NCBI GenBank assembly: GCA_016722045.1
Contig: JADKGY010000001.1
Location: forward strand, 310,001 to 374,000
Direction: 5' to 3'
DNA: 64,000 nucleotides
DNA from: Candidatus Opimibacter skivensis
GTDB taxonomy: Bacteria > Bacteroidota > Bacteroidia > Chitinophagales > Saprospiraceae
The translations under genes were made by a program, and so were the position numbers. Below the pieces are notes generated by a model, which was given only the letters and a program-made list of their open reading frames with translations, did not search any database and was not told the DNA's origin. Below are positions 1 to 9,136 of this stretch, piece by piece (the first letter of the stretch is position 1; the number at the start of each line of letters is the position of its first letter).

Positions 1-1935
1 TATTTTTGATTTGGCGGAGGATTTTGTGTTTGAAGCCTTAGCCGAAAAGCCCTGAGATTCATGAAACAGAATGAGATAATGTGGTTCTATAGTATTGGGC
101 AATCGAATCACTTCCAACGAAATATTTCGAAGGTTGCCATTTAATTCTAAGGGTATATTTTCTTTGACGACCGGTGCTTTTGTTTTTTTTGCTTTATGCA
201 AAATGTTGCGGAGTTCAAAAGCCAATCCGTATTTAGCAAGTAAGAGTAAATTGTGCGTGGGCTTACCGGATGATTGTTCCAGATAATTATTTGTTTTACC
301 TCTGAAGTACACGATCTCCATCTCTTCATTGACTACCACGCCGGCCGGTGTATATGAACTAAGAATGATATCGTCTGCTGTTTTTTGAAAGTCTGTCCGG
401 ATGGATTCGATGACAGGTTCCTCATTATGGATGTTGAGTAATTGTTCGCTTCGCTGACTGGCGACAAGCATAAATTTGCCACGCACATCTTTACGAGTAT
501 ATAATTTTTCATTTTTTACTACCGGAGCAAAAAGATCAGGTACTCCGCTGGTTGTTTCAGATTTACCAAGTAATAGAAATCCATTTGGATTCAAAGAATA
601 GTGAAACGTTGTGAGTGCTTTCTTCTGGAGATAGGGCTCCATATAGATAAGGACATTCCGGCAACTTATAAAATCCATTTTACCAAAAGGGGGATCTTTT
701 AAAAAATTGTGTATAGCAAATACACACATATCTCTTATGCGCTTATTGACCTGGTAGTGGCCATCGCTTTTTGTAAAGAATTCCTGAAGACGTTGTGGTG
801 ATACATCTTCCACTTCTAACTTTGTATAAATGCCTGTTCGTGCTTTTGTAATGGCGGGTTCACTCAGATCGGTTGCGAAGATTTGCACCTTTTCTCCAAA
901 ACCATTTTCATGATCATTCAGAAATTCTTTAAAACAAATGGCGATGGAGTAGGCCTCTTCACCTGTGCTGCAACCGGCCACCCATATCCGCAAGGATTCA
1001 GATAAAGATTTATTCTTTAAAAGTTGGGGAAATACGGATTCACAAAGATTGCTGAATACTTTTGGGTCACGAAAAAATGATGTGACAGGTATCAAAAGAT
1101 CCTGGTACAATGCATCCTGCTCACTTTTATTTTCTCTCAGATAATTGAGATAGATGGCAGGTTCTGTTATTTTATTGAGGGCCATCCTGCGCAATATTCG
1201 CCTGATGACGGTGGTTTGTTTATAAAACGTAAAATCAGTACCCTTCCGGACTCTTAGTAAAGAAAGTATTTGTTTGAACACTGCTGCATCCTGCTCCGGT
1301 AGATCCTCTTTGTCGCTACCATTACCACTGATGATATTGGTGACTTCTATGAGTTTTTGTGGGATTTTATCCGGCGGAAAAACAAAATCAACCACACCTG
1401 CCTGGACAGCACTAGTGGGCATACCATCATATTCGGCTGATTTTTCATCTTGTGCGAAGGTGATACCTCCATTATCTTTAATAGATTTTAATCCTTTCGT
1501 CCCATCGTTACCTGTACCCGACAATACGACGCCTATCGCGTGACTTTGGTGAACTTCAGCCAGTGAAGTAAAAAAAAGATCAATAGGAAGGTTTCGTTCA
1601 GTCTTGCTTTTTACCGGGCGTGGGGTGAGTAGCAGCACACCATCAGTCGCCACCATCATTTTATTGCTGGGGATGACATAGATATGATTGGGTTGCACTT
1701 TCATATCATCCGTTATTTCCTCAACCGGAAGCTTCGTTGTTTTTTGTAATATTTCAGGTAAAAGGCTTTCATGGCTTGGATCTAAATGCTGCACAAGAAC
1801 ATAAGCCATGCCTGAATCTTCAGGGATGGCCTTAAGTAATTTTTTAAATGCATCCAGCCCGCCTGCTGAAGCACCAATACCAACGACCGGAAATAAATTA
1901 TCGGATTTTATTTTTTTTTCGTCTGATGTTTTCAT
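1..1935 (-). CDS. CheB-CheR fusion (methylesterase-methyltransferase), 3' part cut by window edge
   Basis: The frame is open for 645 codons from an ATG at 1935 and leaves the window at base 1, so the C-terminus is missing. Residues 15-190 are a CheB methylesterase domain: GASAGG with Ser23, VQHLDPSH with His50, and SGTGNDG with Asp144 are the catalytic triad positions. Residues about 205-470 are a CheR methyltransferase, with the SAM-binding stretch WVAGCSTGEEAYSIA and the FATDLS motif. A PAS-like segment follows and the frame is still open at the edge. In this family the fusion usually continues into coiled coil, PAS and histidine kinase domains, which I cannot see here. It starts 12 bases after the response regulator stops, so the two are probably one operon. 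Such hybrids signal outside classical chemotaxis; the target is unknown. Confidence 0.93.
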   Translation of the reverse strand, partial: MKTSDEKKIKSDNLFPVVGIGASAGGLDAFKKLLKAIPEDSGMAYVLVQHLDPSHESLLPEILQKTTKLPVEEITDDMKVQPNHIYVIPSNKMMVATDGVLLLTPRPVKSKTERNLPIDLFFTSLAEVHQSHAIGVVLSGTGNDGTKGLKSIKDNGGITFAQDEKSAEYDGMPTSAVQAGVVDFVFPPDKIPQKLIEVTNIISGNGSDKEDLPEQDAAVFKQILSLLRVRKGTDFTFYKQTTVIRRILRRMALNKITEPAIYLNYLRENKSEQDALYQDLLIPVTSFFRDPKVFSNLCESVFPQLLKNKSLSESLRIWVAGCSTGEEAYSIAICFKEFLNDHENGFGEKVQIFATDLSEPAITKARTGIYTKLEVEDVSPQRLQEFFTKSDGHYQVNKRIRDMCVFAIHNFLKDPPFGKMDFISCRNVLIYMEPYLQKKALTTFHYSLNPNGFLLLGKSETTSGVPDLFAPVVKNEKLYTRKDVRGKFMLVASQRSEQLLNIHNEEPVIESIRTDFQKTADDIILSSYTPAGVVVNEEMEIVYFRGKTNNYLEQSSGKPTHNLLLLAKYGLAFELRNILHKAKKTKAPVVKENIPLELNGNLRNISLEVIRLPNTIEPHYLILFHESQGFSAKASNTKSSAKSKI

Positions 1936-1947
1936 CCACAAATGTCC

Positions 1948-2397
1948 TTAGTCAGCCGTGAGTTCAAAATTTTCTTTTGTAGGTAAAGGCATGTTTTTAT
2001 CCCGGATCAGTGTAAGCACTTTAAGGATTACATTTTTAAGTTCAGAAAATGTAGCCGGCTTGCGGATATAATAATGCGCAGCGTCTCTATAGACCTGCTT
2101 GACTTTTTCCTCTTCTGTCGCGGTAGAGAAAATGATCACAGGCAGCTGGTCAAGATCAGTATTGCGTTTGATTTCCCCCAATGAAGAAAATCCGTTTTTA
2201 CGTGGCATATTGAGGTCAAGGAAAAGAACATCAGGAAGTCTTTTTCTTTTTTTCGACAGTAACTCCATCAGTTGTTCACCGTTAGGAACCGTGATAAGCT
2301 CAGTTTCAACCGGCAAATCGTTCAATGCTTCCTGAAAAAGACGGCAGTCATCATTATCGTCATCGGCCAGGAGAATGTGAATTTTATTCTTTTTCAT
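1948..2397 (-). CDS. Single-domain response regulator (Rcp1/CheY-like)
   Basis: A 149-residue receiver domain. The acidic pocket is ADDDNDD (residues 11-17), the phospho-acceptor is Asp61 in LFLDLNMP, and the conserved Lys lies in YIRKP. There is no output domain. An upstream in-frame extension of 43 codons exists, but the ATG at 2397 is chosen because the receiver fold begins there and AAGGAAAG sits a few bases before it as a ribosome binding site. The motif LDLNMPRKNG is typical of the Rcp1-like regulators that pair with phytochrome or PAS kinases. Placed just before the CheB-CheR hybrid, it is probably the phosphoryl target of that hybrid or of its kinase part (inference). Confidence 0.93.
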   Translation of the reverse strand: MKKNKIHILLADDDNDDCRLFQEALNDLPVETELITVPNGEQLMELLSKKRKRLPDVLFLDLNMPRKNGFSSLGEIKRNTDLDQLPVIIFSTATEEEKVKQVYRDAAHYYIRKPATFSELKNVILKVLTLIRDKNMPLPTKENFELTAD

Positions 2398-2701
2398 ATT
2401 TATTCTTTCCTTAAAATGGAGTGTATATTTTATTAAAGGTTCCCTAAATTCCTTTATTCTGTGGCTGATCGTTCGTATATTCAGAATTGAAAAATACAAA
2501 TTAACCAGTGGCAGGCAGGATGGCAAATATTGACCTTATCATGAGGGAAGATATTCAAAGTTACGACATTCCAGGCACCTAATCATCCAAAGGAAGAACG
2601 ATAACTTCACTTTCCTGCATTACCCTAAATGTTGGGCGTCGGTTGACCGACCTATCGAGGATGGGTTTTAGAGACGCAATTGATCGCTTCTCCTTTAAAT
2701 T
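2398..2701. other. Intergenic region between divergent genes
   Basis: This 304-base gap separates the minus-strand response regulator from the plus-strand T9SS giant and must hold both promoters. No confident TAnnTTTG box was found. One near-perfect palindrome lies at 2638-2651 (GTCGGT-TG-ACCGAC). Twelve bases of it recur at 7076-7087 on the other side of the giant gene. Confidence 0.5.
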
Positions 2702-5700
2702 TTGATTTCTCCTGATTTCGAATTACCTTTTTCCATTAAACGAACAAACAACCCTGTATTTCTCTTGATTGCTTTTGTTTACAAAATAATCTTTCTTCTG
2801 GTCATAGTGGCTTGGGCAGGCCATTGTCTCAACGCGCAAAATCTTGTTCCCAATCCCGATTTTGAAACAAATACAGGCTGTCCCGTTGGCATTGGCCTGG
2901 GCGGTGATTTGCTGTGCAATCCATGGCAAAATGGTAATGCGGGTACATGTGATTATATGAATGCATGTACTTCAATTCCTGCCGTGGGTGTACCGAATAA
3001 TTTAGTGGGCTATCAATATCCTCATTCCGGAATAGCTTATTGTGGCTTGTTTGTAAAGACAGTCAATAATTTTATGGACTACAGAGAATATCTGAGAGCT
3101 CCTCTTACGCAGTCACTTCTCGCCGGTCATGCGTATCAGGTCCAGTTTTATATCAGTCTTGGTAATATCATGTGCGCTGCTACGCACATCGGTGCTTACT
3201 GTTCCGTTGGTACTCCTCCCTACATGGGTTTTCTACCCATAAATGTCGTTCCCCAGGTTGATGCGAATATGGGATTCTTGAATGACACTGTTGGGTGGAC
3301 ACTTATCGAAGGTTGCTTTGTGGCTATGGGTGGAGAAAACTATATAACCATTGGCAATTTTCATGACAACGCCTCGACGCCTATTGATCCCCTATGTACG
3401 ATGCCTGAGCAGAAATCATATTATCTGGTCGACGACGTGTCCTTAGTTGAAATACCACTTGCAGGCATTGATTTTAATCTGGGTGCTGATGTTTCGGCTT
3501 GTTACGAATACACGATTGATCCTGGTCTTTCAGGTGTTCAGTATTTGTGGAGTGATGGATCTACAGGTTCTACACTCACGGTTACAACTTCCGGATTATA
3601 TATGCTGACCGTTTATGATGCATGTGCAGGGGGATCCGATGCGATTGTCGTCACCATTTTAGATAAGCCACCAGTAGATATCAATTCTGATAGTATCACC
3701 ATGTGTGCCGGCGAGACCTATACAGTTAATCTTAATTCTTCCCTGGGTAATTATGAGTGGAACGATGGATCCAATTCAACGAACTATGTGATTTCGTCTA
3801 CCGGTATTTATTCTGTCACACTGGATGATGGTTGTGATCTGACATCAGATATGATAGATGTCACTGTGGTCGAACCACCTGCCCAGTTTTTTTTAAGCAA
3901 CGATACGGTGTTATGTACCGGGACAGAAATCGAATTCAATTTTGATCCTTCTCTCGGTGATTTTACCTGGCAGGATGGAAATACGGCGAGCCATTATATC
4001 ATTTTTCAGGAAGGATCATATGGCCTTACGATATCAAATATGTGCGGTGAATCATTTTCTGAATTTGAAGTCAGTGAGATTACGGATCCTGTGATCAATC
4101 TTGGCCCACCTACTGATGTATTGTGCAATGGTGATTTCATCGATATCAGCCTTGACCCTGATCTGGGAACCTATGTATGGCAGGATGGATCTACAGATTT
4201 GAATTATCATATCACAAATTCAGGTTTGTACAGCGTGACTGTCACCAATGCATGTGGACAAGGGGATGATTCGTTAGATATCCTTGCACTTTCCGCGCCT
4301 CTATTTGACCTGGGAGATTCATTGTCAGCTTGTCCGGGTGATACCATTATTCTTTCTGTCGGTAGTATAATGAGTAATTATGCATGGCAAAACGGATCTG
4401 TTAATGATTCTTTCATAGTGACTTCTGCCGGTCCATACGCATTGACGATTGAAAATGTTTGTGGTTCACATAGTGATTCCATTGTTATAGAGTATGGCGA
4501 AATTTTAGTGCCACCGGCTTTGGGTCCGGATATCAATTTGTGTCCCGGCGACCATGTTATTCTCTCTGCAGGCAATCCCGGTGCTGATATAGTATGGCAG
4601 GATTTAAGTCATGCGGATACATTGTATGTTGATGCAGCAGGTATTTATTCGGTAGTTGTTTCCAATGAATGTTTTTCATACACAGATACAGTTGCAGTCA
4701 CCATTCAAACTGATGCACCTGTAGTGTCTTTGCCTGATCAATTGACTTTATGTGAGGGAAATACAGTGATCCTTGACCCCGGTATCTCCGGTGTTTCGTA
4801 TCAATGGAATGATGGTTCGCAGAATCCTACACTTTTAGTGTCTGATCCAGGAACATATAGCCTTACGGTGAGTAATACATGCGGTACTGATGTCGATTCT
4901 GTTATTGTTCTTGATGGTGGTCCTCTTCCTTTTGTTTCGCTGGGTCAGGATACATCTATTTGCCCGGGGAATACTTTTCTGCTTCAACCAGACTACGCGG
5001 AGGTGGATCAATGGAACTGGTCGGATGGATCAACGAATTCATTTCTCACAATTGCTGATTCCGGAAGCATTAACGTGATCGTCAGTAATTCTTGCGGAAC
5101 TGTATATGATACTTTTTATATCCATTTTCTTGAAGCCATTCCCTTATTGGATCTCGGCCATGATACATCTCTTTGTTCGGGGCAATCGATCACACTCTCT
5201 GTGCCTTTTACCAATGTAAGTATTGACTGGTCTGATGGAAGTGTATCGTCGACTTTGAACGCAAATAATCCGGGTACTGTATATGCTACGATTTCAAATG
5301 TGTGTGGTACATCCTCTGATACGGTTATTGTTTCGGTATTGCCTGCCATTCCTTCACTTGATCTTGGACCTGATCTACCTCTTTGTCCCGGAGAAGTGAT
5401 TGTCTTGTCACCCGGAATATTGGATGTTAATTATCAATGGTATGATGGATCATCAGATACTCTATTTCTTGCGGATCATGATCAGGTTATTGCATTGACG
5501 ATTTCAAATGCTTGTGGTACGTCAACTGATTCGCTCAATATATTCATCAGTACAGATGGTCCGGTTGTTGAACTTGGGCAGGACATTCGGGCTTGTAAAG
5601 GAGAAGTGGTTACGATAAATTCTAATATTTCAGGAGTTGATTATTTATGGCAGGATGGAAGTACAGGTTCATCCATTATTACAGCGACATCAGGAACTTA

Positions 5701-6706
5701 TTATGTAGAGGTTACAAATTCATGTGGAACAGATACGGATACGATCATGGTGGATATTCATGGTACAGCGCCTGTTGTTGATCTTGGACCGGATAGTTTG
5801 TTGTGTGAGGGAAATACAATTACACTTACATCATCTCCTGATGCCGAAACATTGATTACATGGCAGGATGGTACAACAGCACAAAATTATGTAGTGTCAC
5901 TACCTGGAACATATTCAGTTGTTGCTTCAAATCACTGTGGTATGGATTCGGATACAGCTATTATTTCGTTTCAATCTCTTCCTTCGCCATTTGATCTTGG
6001 GCCTGATCAGGTTTTATGTCCGGATGATACGTTGATCCTGTCTGCGCCTTTTACATCTGATGATCTCATGTGGCTTGATGGAAGTACATCGACTACGTAT
6101 AAAGTATCCGGTGAAGGAACATATGGATTGACAGTAAATAATGGATGCGGATCAACATCAGATCAAATCGAAATTTCTTATGATGACAGGCCTATTGTGT
6201 TTCCCGTTGAAGATTTCTTTGAAGTATGCCCTGGTGATGTAATACTCCTTGATGTCACACAATCTTTTCCAGCGACATATTTTTGGAACACGGGGGCGAC
6301 TTCATCTGCCATATCTGTTACTGCTCCGGGAGAATATTCAGTCGAGGTGAAAACCGGGTGTCAGGAAGATACGCATGTAATAAAAGTTATCCCAAGCGAA
6401 GAATGTAAATCAGTAAATGAGTTTTTTATTCCCAATGTTTTTTCGCCCAATGGTGATGGGGTCAATGATCTGTTTATCATTGCATGGAGCAATGGATTGG
6501 AAGTTACATCCATGGAAGGATCCATATTTGACCGCTGGGGTAATCTGGTTTTTTCTTCGAAAGAAGATCCATTCAAGTGGGATGGAAATTTCGGTGATCA
6601 GAAAGTTATGCCGGGAGTGTATGTGTGCAAATTGAAAGTGGAGTATCTGCTTAATGGCAATATGACGAGTGAATTGTTTGTGGGTGATGTGACGGTAATT
6701 CGATAA
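2702..6706 (+). CDS. Giant T9SS-secreted protein with 14 Cys-rich PKD/Ig-like repeats
   Basis: A 1334-residue secreted protein. The frame has no ATG before the signal peptide: a stop lies at 2696, and the candidate starts are TTG 2702 or TTG 2765. The second would give a compact signal peptide ending ...HCLNAQ. Residues about 45-255 are a lectin-like or CBM-like N-domain. Residues about 258-1245 are 14 tandem repeats of 68-72 residues. Each opens with LGxD..xC.G, has a W.DGS core, and ends in a NxCG Cys, so each probably holds one disulfide. Residues about 1250-1334 are the gliding-motility-associated (type B) C-terminal sorting domain, with VFSPNGDGVNDLF, FDRWGNLVF, KWDG and the end GDVTVIR. 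The family is exported across the outer membrane by T9SS and anchored or released. The role is probably adhesin or matrix; no enzyme motif is seen. Confidence 0.9.
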   Translation: MISPDFELPFSIKRTNNPVFLLIAFVYKIIFLLVIVAWAGHCLNAQNLVPNPDFETNTGCPVGIGLGGDLLCNPWQNGNAGTCDYMNACTSIPAVGVPNNLVGYQYPHSGIAYCGLFVKTVNNFMDYREYLRAPLTQSLLAGHAYQVQFYISLGNIMCAATHIGAYCSVGTPPYMGFLPINVVPQVDANMGFLNDTVGWTLIEGCFVAMGGENYITIGNFHDNASTPIDPLCTMPEQKSYYLVDDVSLVEIPLAGIDFNLGADVSACYEYTIDPGLSGVQYLWSDGSTGSTLTVTTSGLYMLTVYDACAGGSDAIVVTILDKPPVDINSDSITMCAGETYTVNLNSSLGNYEWNDGSNSTNYVISSTGIYSVTLDDGCDLTSDMIDVTVVEPPAQFFLSNDTVLCTGTEIEFNFDPSLGDFTWQDGNTASHYIIFQEGSYGLTISNMCGESFSEFEVSEITDPVINLGPPTDVLCNGDFIDISLDPDLGTYVWQDGSTDLNYHITNSGLYSVTVTNACGQGDDSLDILALSAPLFDLGDSLSACPGDTIILSVGSIMSNYAWQNGSVNDSFIVTSAGPYALTIENVCGSHSDSIVIEYGEILVPPALGPDINLCPGDHVILSAGNPGADIVWQDLSHADTLYVDAAGIYSVVVSNECFSYTDTVAVTIQTDAPVVSLPDQLTLCEGNTVILDPGISGVSYQWNDGSQNPTLLVSDPGTYSLTVSNTCGTDVDSVIVLDGGPLPFVSLGQDTSICPGNTFLLQPDYAEVDQWNWSDGSTNSFLTIADSGSINVIVSNSCGTVYDTFYIHFLEAIPLLDLGHDTSLCSGQSITLSVPFTNVSIDWSDGSVSSTLNANNPGTVYATISNVCGTSSDTVIVSVLPAIPSLDLGPDLPLCPGEVIVLSPGILDVNYQWYDGSSDTLFLADHDQVIALTISNACGTSTDSLNIFISTDGPVVELGQDIRACKGEVVTINSNISGVDYLWQDGSTGSSIITATSGTYYVEVTNSCGTDTDTIMVDIHGTAPVVDLGPDSLLCEGNTITLTSSPDAETLITWQDGTTAQNYVVSLPGTYSVVASNHCGMDSDTAIISFQSLPSPFDLGPDQVLCPDDTLILSAPFTSDDLMWLDGSTSTTYKVSGEGTYGLTVNNGCGSTSDQIEISYDDRPIVFPVEDFFEVCPGDVILLDVTQSFPATYFWNTGATSSAISVTAPGEYSVEVKTGCQEDTHVIKVIPSEECKSVNEFFIPNVFSPNGDGVNDLFIIAWSNGLEVTSMEGSIFDRWGNLVFSSKEDPFKWDGNFGDQKVMPGVYVCKLKVEYLLNGNMTSELFVGDVTVIR

Positions 6707-6719
6707 TAAAAATTATTTC

Positions 6720-6736
6720 GCAAGGCTGTGCTTTGC
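6720..6736. repeat. Dispersed hairpin, CAAGGCTGTGCCTTG family (copy 1)
   Basis: GCAAGGCTGTGCTTTGC can fold into a short hairpin with one G-T pair. It lies 14 bases after the stop of the giant T9SS gene. Related copies are at 7100-7116, 21139-21155, 21751-21767, 27650-27666 and 27744-27760, all in gaps or at gene ends. Confidence 0.6.
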
Positions 6737-6782
6737 ATCACGAAATCTCCCTCCCAGACGAAGACTCCCGGTTATCTGCAAT

Positions 6783-6880
6783 CCATTCCTTTCCCATTAA
6801 GCATTCATAATTCAAGTTCTGAATTCCGAATTCAAAATTCCTTATTCCCGATTCTCTTCATCATTCCATATTCCACATTA
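6783..6880. repeat. Degenerate 7-bp tandem array (about 13 units)
   Basis: Read in steps of seven from 6783 the sequence gives CCATTCC, TTTCCCA, TTAAGCA, TTCATAA, TTCAAGT, TCTGAAT, TCCGAAT, TCAAAAT, TCCTTAT, TCCCGAT and further weaker units. The heptamer phase holds while the bases drift. It lies downstream of the 2702-6706 gene. It belongs to the same architectural class as the arrays at 24853, 33791, 35048, 39737, 40641, 41863, 49209, 58427 and 58571. Confidence 0.6.
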
Positions 6881-6890
6881 CCTTCCGTTT

Positions 6891-7056
6891 AACTCACCCC
6901 CATCCCCTCTCTTAAGAAAGAAATAATTAGTGGAAATAAAATTCATGTGAGAGAGGGGCGATAAGATTATAATATGAAATCATAACTCCCCTCTCTCCCG
7001 TTGAATCTGTTTCTATCAGCCTATACTTTTAACAAGAGAGGGGACGGGGGTGAGTT
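6891..7056. repeat. Nested inverted-repeat element (MITE/REP-like)
   Basis: The outer arms are 23 bases each, 6891-6913 and 7034-7056, complementary except for one position. They consist of G-rich and C-rich runs (AACTCACCCCC... against ...GGGGGTGAGTT). A second pair of perfect 10-base arms lies inside, GAGAGAGGGG at 6949-6958 and CCCCTCTCTC at 6988-6997. There is no open reading frame of note within. The shape fits a non-autonomous inverted-repeat element or a large intergenic stem-loop. No target-site duplication was identified. Confidence 0.6.
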
Positions 7057-7075
7057 ACCCGACACCCATGTTGAG

Positions 7076-7150
7076 CGGTTGACCGACGTTCTGGTGTGTT
7101 CAAGGCTGCGCCTTGAGTGCTTTCGTAAACGTTTACATACGTATACGAAG
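7076..7150. repeat. Cluster of short palindromes downstream of the ferritin/VIT gene
   Basis: Three motifs lie in 75 bases. CGGTTGACCGAC at 7076-7087 also occurs at 2640-2651. TCAAGGCTGCGCCTTGA at 7100-7116 belongs to the CAAGGC hairpin family. TAAACGTTTACATACG at 7126-7141 is found inverted at 50103-50118 before the SSB gene. The cluster overlaps nothing coding and sits just past the 3' end of the minus-strand operon, where it could act as terminator or mRNA end (inference). Confidence 0.55.
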
Positions 7151-7154
7151 AAAA

Positions 7155-8249
7155 TTAAGAAATCGAGACACCTATCAATCGTCCGATAGCAAATGTAATC
7201 GCTGCTGCAGCTAAGCCAAATGCAACCTGTCTAAAACCTGAAAGCCAAACATTTCTGCCTGTAAATAATGTAATCGCTGCACCAATCAGAAAAAGTCCAG
7301 CTGCACTCATGCAGACACTGATGATGATCGCTTTCATTCCGGATGTAAACATGAATGGAATGACAGGCAGAACAGCGCCAATAGCAAAAAGTATAAATGA
7401 AAATGTAGCTGCTTCCACGGCTGACCCTTTCAATTCTTCTGCATTGATGCCTAATTCTTCTCTGACCAATACTTCATGAGCCTTGCTTGTATCTTTCATG
7501 ATATCAGCAGCCATTTGATGGGCCTGGTCTGAAGGTATACCTTTCGCTATATAGATTAAAGCAAGTTCTTTCTCTTCGCCTTCCGGATTTGTTTCCAGTT
7601 CATCCATTTCGATTTGCATCTGGTTTTCGTATAGTTCCTGTGAGCTTTTTACGGATATCCATTCCCCCAGTGACATCGATAGTGCGCCCGCCAATAAACC
7701 AGCTAATCCGGCTAATAGAACGCCTTGTTGTCCTTCAGTAGCACCGGCTATACCCATGATCAGACTGAAGTTGGACACTAATCCATCATTTCCACCTAAT
7801 ACTGCAGCTCTGATCGCATTGCCTCCGACTGAACGATGTTTTTTTTCAAATTTTGATAATTGCGTTCCTGTTACTTTCTTTTCACCTTCAAGTATCGCAC
7901 GTAGGATCTTGACATGATTCGTTTCTGTGCCGGTGACAGGCACTTTGTTTTTTTCTTTTAAACTAATGACAGCGCTTGAAATACTTTTTTCAGTATCCAT
8001 CAGAACGCCCAGCACATAGTCATAGCCGAATATTTTGCCTATAGTGTCTAAAGACTTTGCTCTCCAGGAGGGATGCATCAAATCGGAGATGCTTATATTT
8101 TCTTTTCGAGCAAATGCTTCAGCATGGCCTTTCTCAATCAGGCTCATCTGGCGGAATACATCGGCTATCGTCTCATCTTTCTCATGATCAGCAAGTCTTT
8201 GATACAAAAAGCTTGAATCGATTTCTGTCTGGAGATTTTTATTGTTCAT
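7155..8249 (-). CDS. Ferritin-like (rubrerythrin) domain fused to VIT1/CCC1 iron-manganese transporter
   Basis: A 364-residue protein. Residues 1-140 are a ferritin-like four-helix domain with carboxylate and His ligand positions such as EKGHAEAF (ExxH) and ETNHVKIL. Residues about 145-364 are a VIT1/CCC1 membrane domain: AAVLGGNDGLVSNFSL, SMSLGEWISVKSS and five predicted transmembrane helices. Fusions of this layout include MbfA of alphaproteobacteria, an iron exporter in the inner membrane; the same role is likely here, possibly also for manganese. Its ATG overlaps the stop of the CDF gene (ATGA, 8246-8249), so translation is probably coupled. It is the last gene of the run that begins at the fluoride riboswitch. 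Confidence 0.92.
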   Translation of the reverse strand: MNNKNLQTEIDSSFLYQRLADHEKDETIADVFRQMSLIEKGHAEAFARKENISISDLMHPSWRAKSLDTIGKIFGYDYVLGVLMDTEKSISSAVISLKEKNKVPVTGTETNHVKILRAILEGEKKVTGTQLSKFEKKHRSVGGNAIRAAVLGGNDGLVSNFSLIMGIAGATEGQQGVLLAGLAGLLAGALSMSLGEWISVKSSQELYENQMQIEMDELETNPEGEEKELALIYIAKGIPSDQAHQMAADIMKDTSKAHEVLVREELGINAEELKGSAVEAATFSFILFAIGAVLPVIPFMFTSGMKAIIISVCMSAAGLFLIGAAITLFTGRNVWLSGFRQVAFGLAAAAITFAIGRLIGVSIS

Positions 8250-9136
8250 GTTGTTAGTATTTCCTGATGTTTATAAGGTTCAATATGAATCAGCACATGT
8301 CCCAGCTGTGGAATTTCATGGCGCAATGTGTCTTTGAGCACATGAGCTATGTCATGTCCTCGCTCGACTGTAATATCTCCGGCTACGATGGCGTGAAGGT
8401 CCACATGATATTGCATTCCGGCTTTCCGGACAAAACATTTTTCAGTACCGATGATTCCTTCTACAGTCATTGACACCCTTCTGATATCATCGACCAGGTC
8501 ATCATAGACATGTTCGTCCATGATCTCACTCAATGCTGGCCTGAATATTAAATAACTGTTGTATAGAATAAATGCAGCCGCGAAAAGAGCAGCCCAGTCA
8601 TCAGCGGATTCATATCCTTTTCCGCCTATCAATGCAATCGATATGCCTATAAATGCTGCTACCGATGTGATCGCGTCACTCCGGTGATGCCAGGCATCAG
8701 CTTTTAAAGAGGAACTGTTTGTTTCATTGCTTTTCTTGAGTACGATTCTGTAGGAGATCTCTTTCCAGATGATGATGACACCCAGAACAATGAGTGTCCA
8801 TGATTTTGGCATGTTCTGTCGGGAACTAAGATGGCTGATGCTTTCATAGGCTATGATCGTGGCGGATGTAATTAAAAACCCTACCACCAGGAAAGTCATG
8901 AGGGGCTCAGCACGTCCATGCCCGTATGGATGATTTTTGTCGGCAGGACGATTAGCATATTTTAATCCAAATAATACAAGGAGAGATGAAAATATATCAG
9001 TAGTGGATTCAATAGCATCGGCAATCAAAGCATTGGAACCTCCGAAAATACCAGCCATGCCTTTGATGATGGCCATGCATGTATTTCCTGCAATGCTGAA
9101 AAATATGGTTCTGATCGCAGTACGCTGGTTAGTCAT
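8246..9136 (-). CDS. Cation diffusion facilitator (CDF) metal efflux transporter
   Basis: A 296-residue CDF antiporter that would export divalent metals (Zn, Fe, Mn or Co) from the cytosol using protons. Six transmembrane helices are predicted. The metal-site motifs are ALIADAIESTTD in TM2 and DAWHHRSDA in TM5 (HxxxD). HPYGHGRAE lies in the loop after TM2. The C-terminal cytoplasmic domain has the His-rich dimer site YHVDLHAIV and ERGHDIAHVL. An ATG three codons upstream (9145) is possible, but the start at 9136 gives an exact ATGA overlap with the preceding stop, and it overlaps the next gene the same way. The metal is not predictable with confidence. The neighbouring ferritin/VIT gene suggests iron or manganese. 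Confidence 0.93.
   Translation of the reverse strand: MTNQRTAIRTIFFSIAGNTCMAIIKGMAGIFGGSNALIADAIESTTDIFSSLLVLFGLKYANRPADKNHPYGHGRAEPLMTFLVVGFLITSATIIAYESISHLSSRQNMPKSWTLIVLGVIIIWKEISYRIVLKKSNETNSSSLKADAWHHRSDAITSVAAFIGISIALIGGKGYESADDWAALFAAAFILYNSYLIFRPALSEIMDEHVYDDLVDDIRRVSMTVEGIIGTEKCFVRKAGMQYHVDLHAIVAGDITVERGHDIAHVLKDTLRHEIPQLGHVLIHIEPYKHQEILTT

Noticed and set aside
1274..1543. Plus-strand 89-codon frame
   Set aside because: Antisense of the CheB-CheR fusion, which has full motif support.
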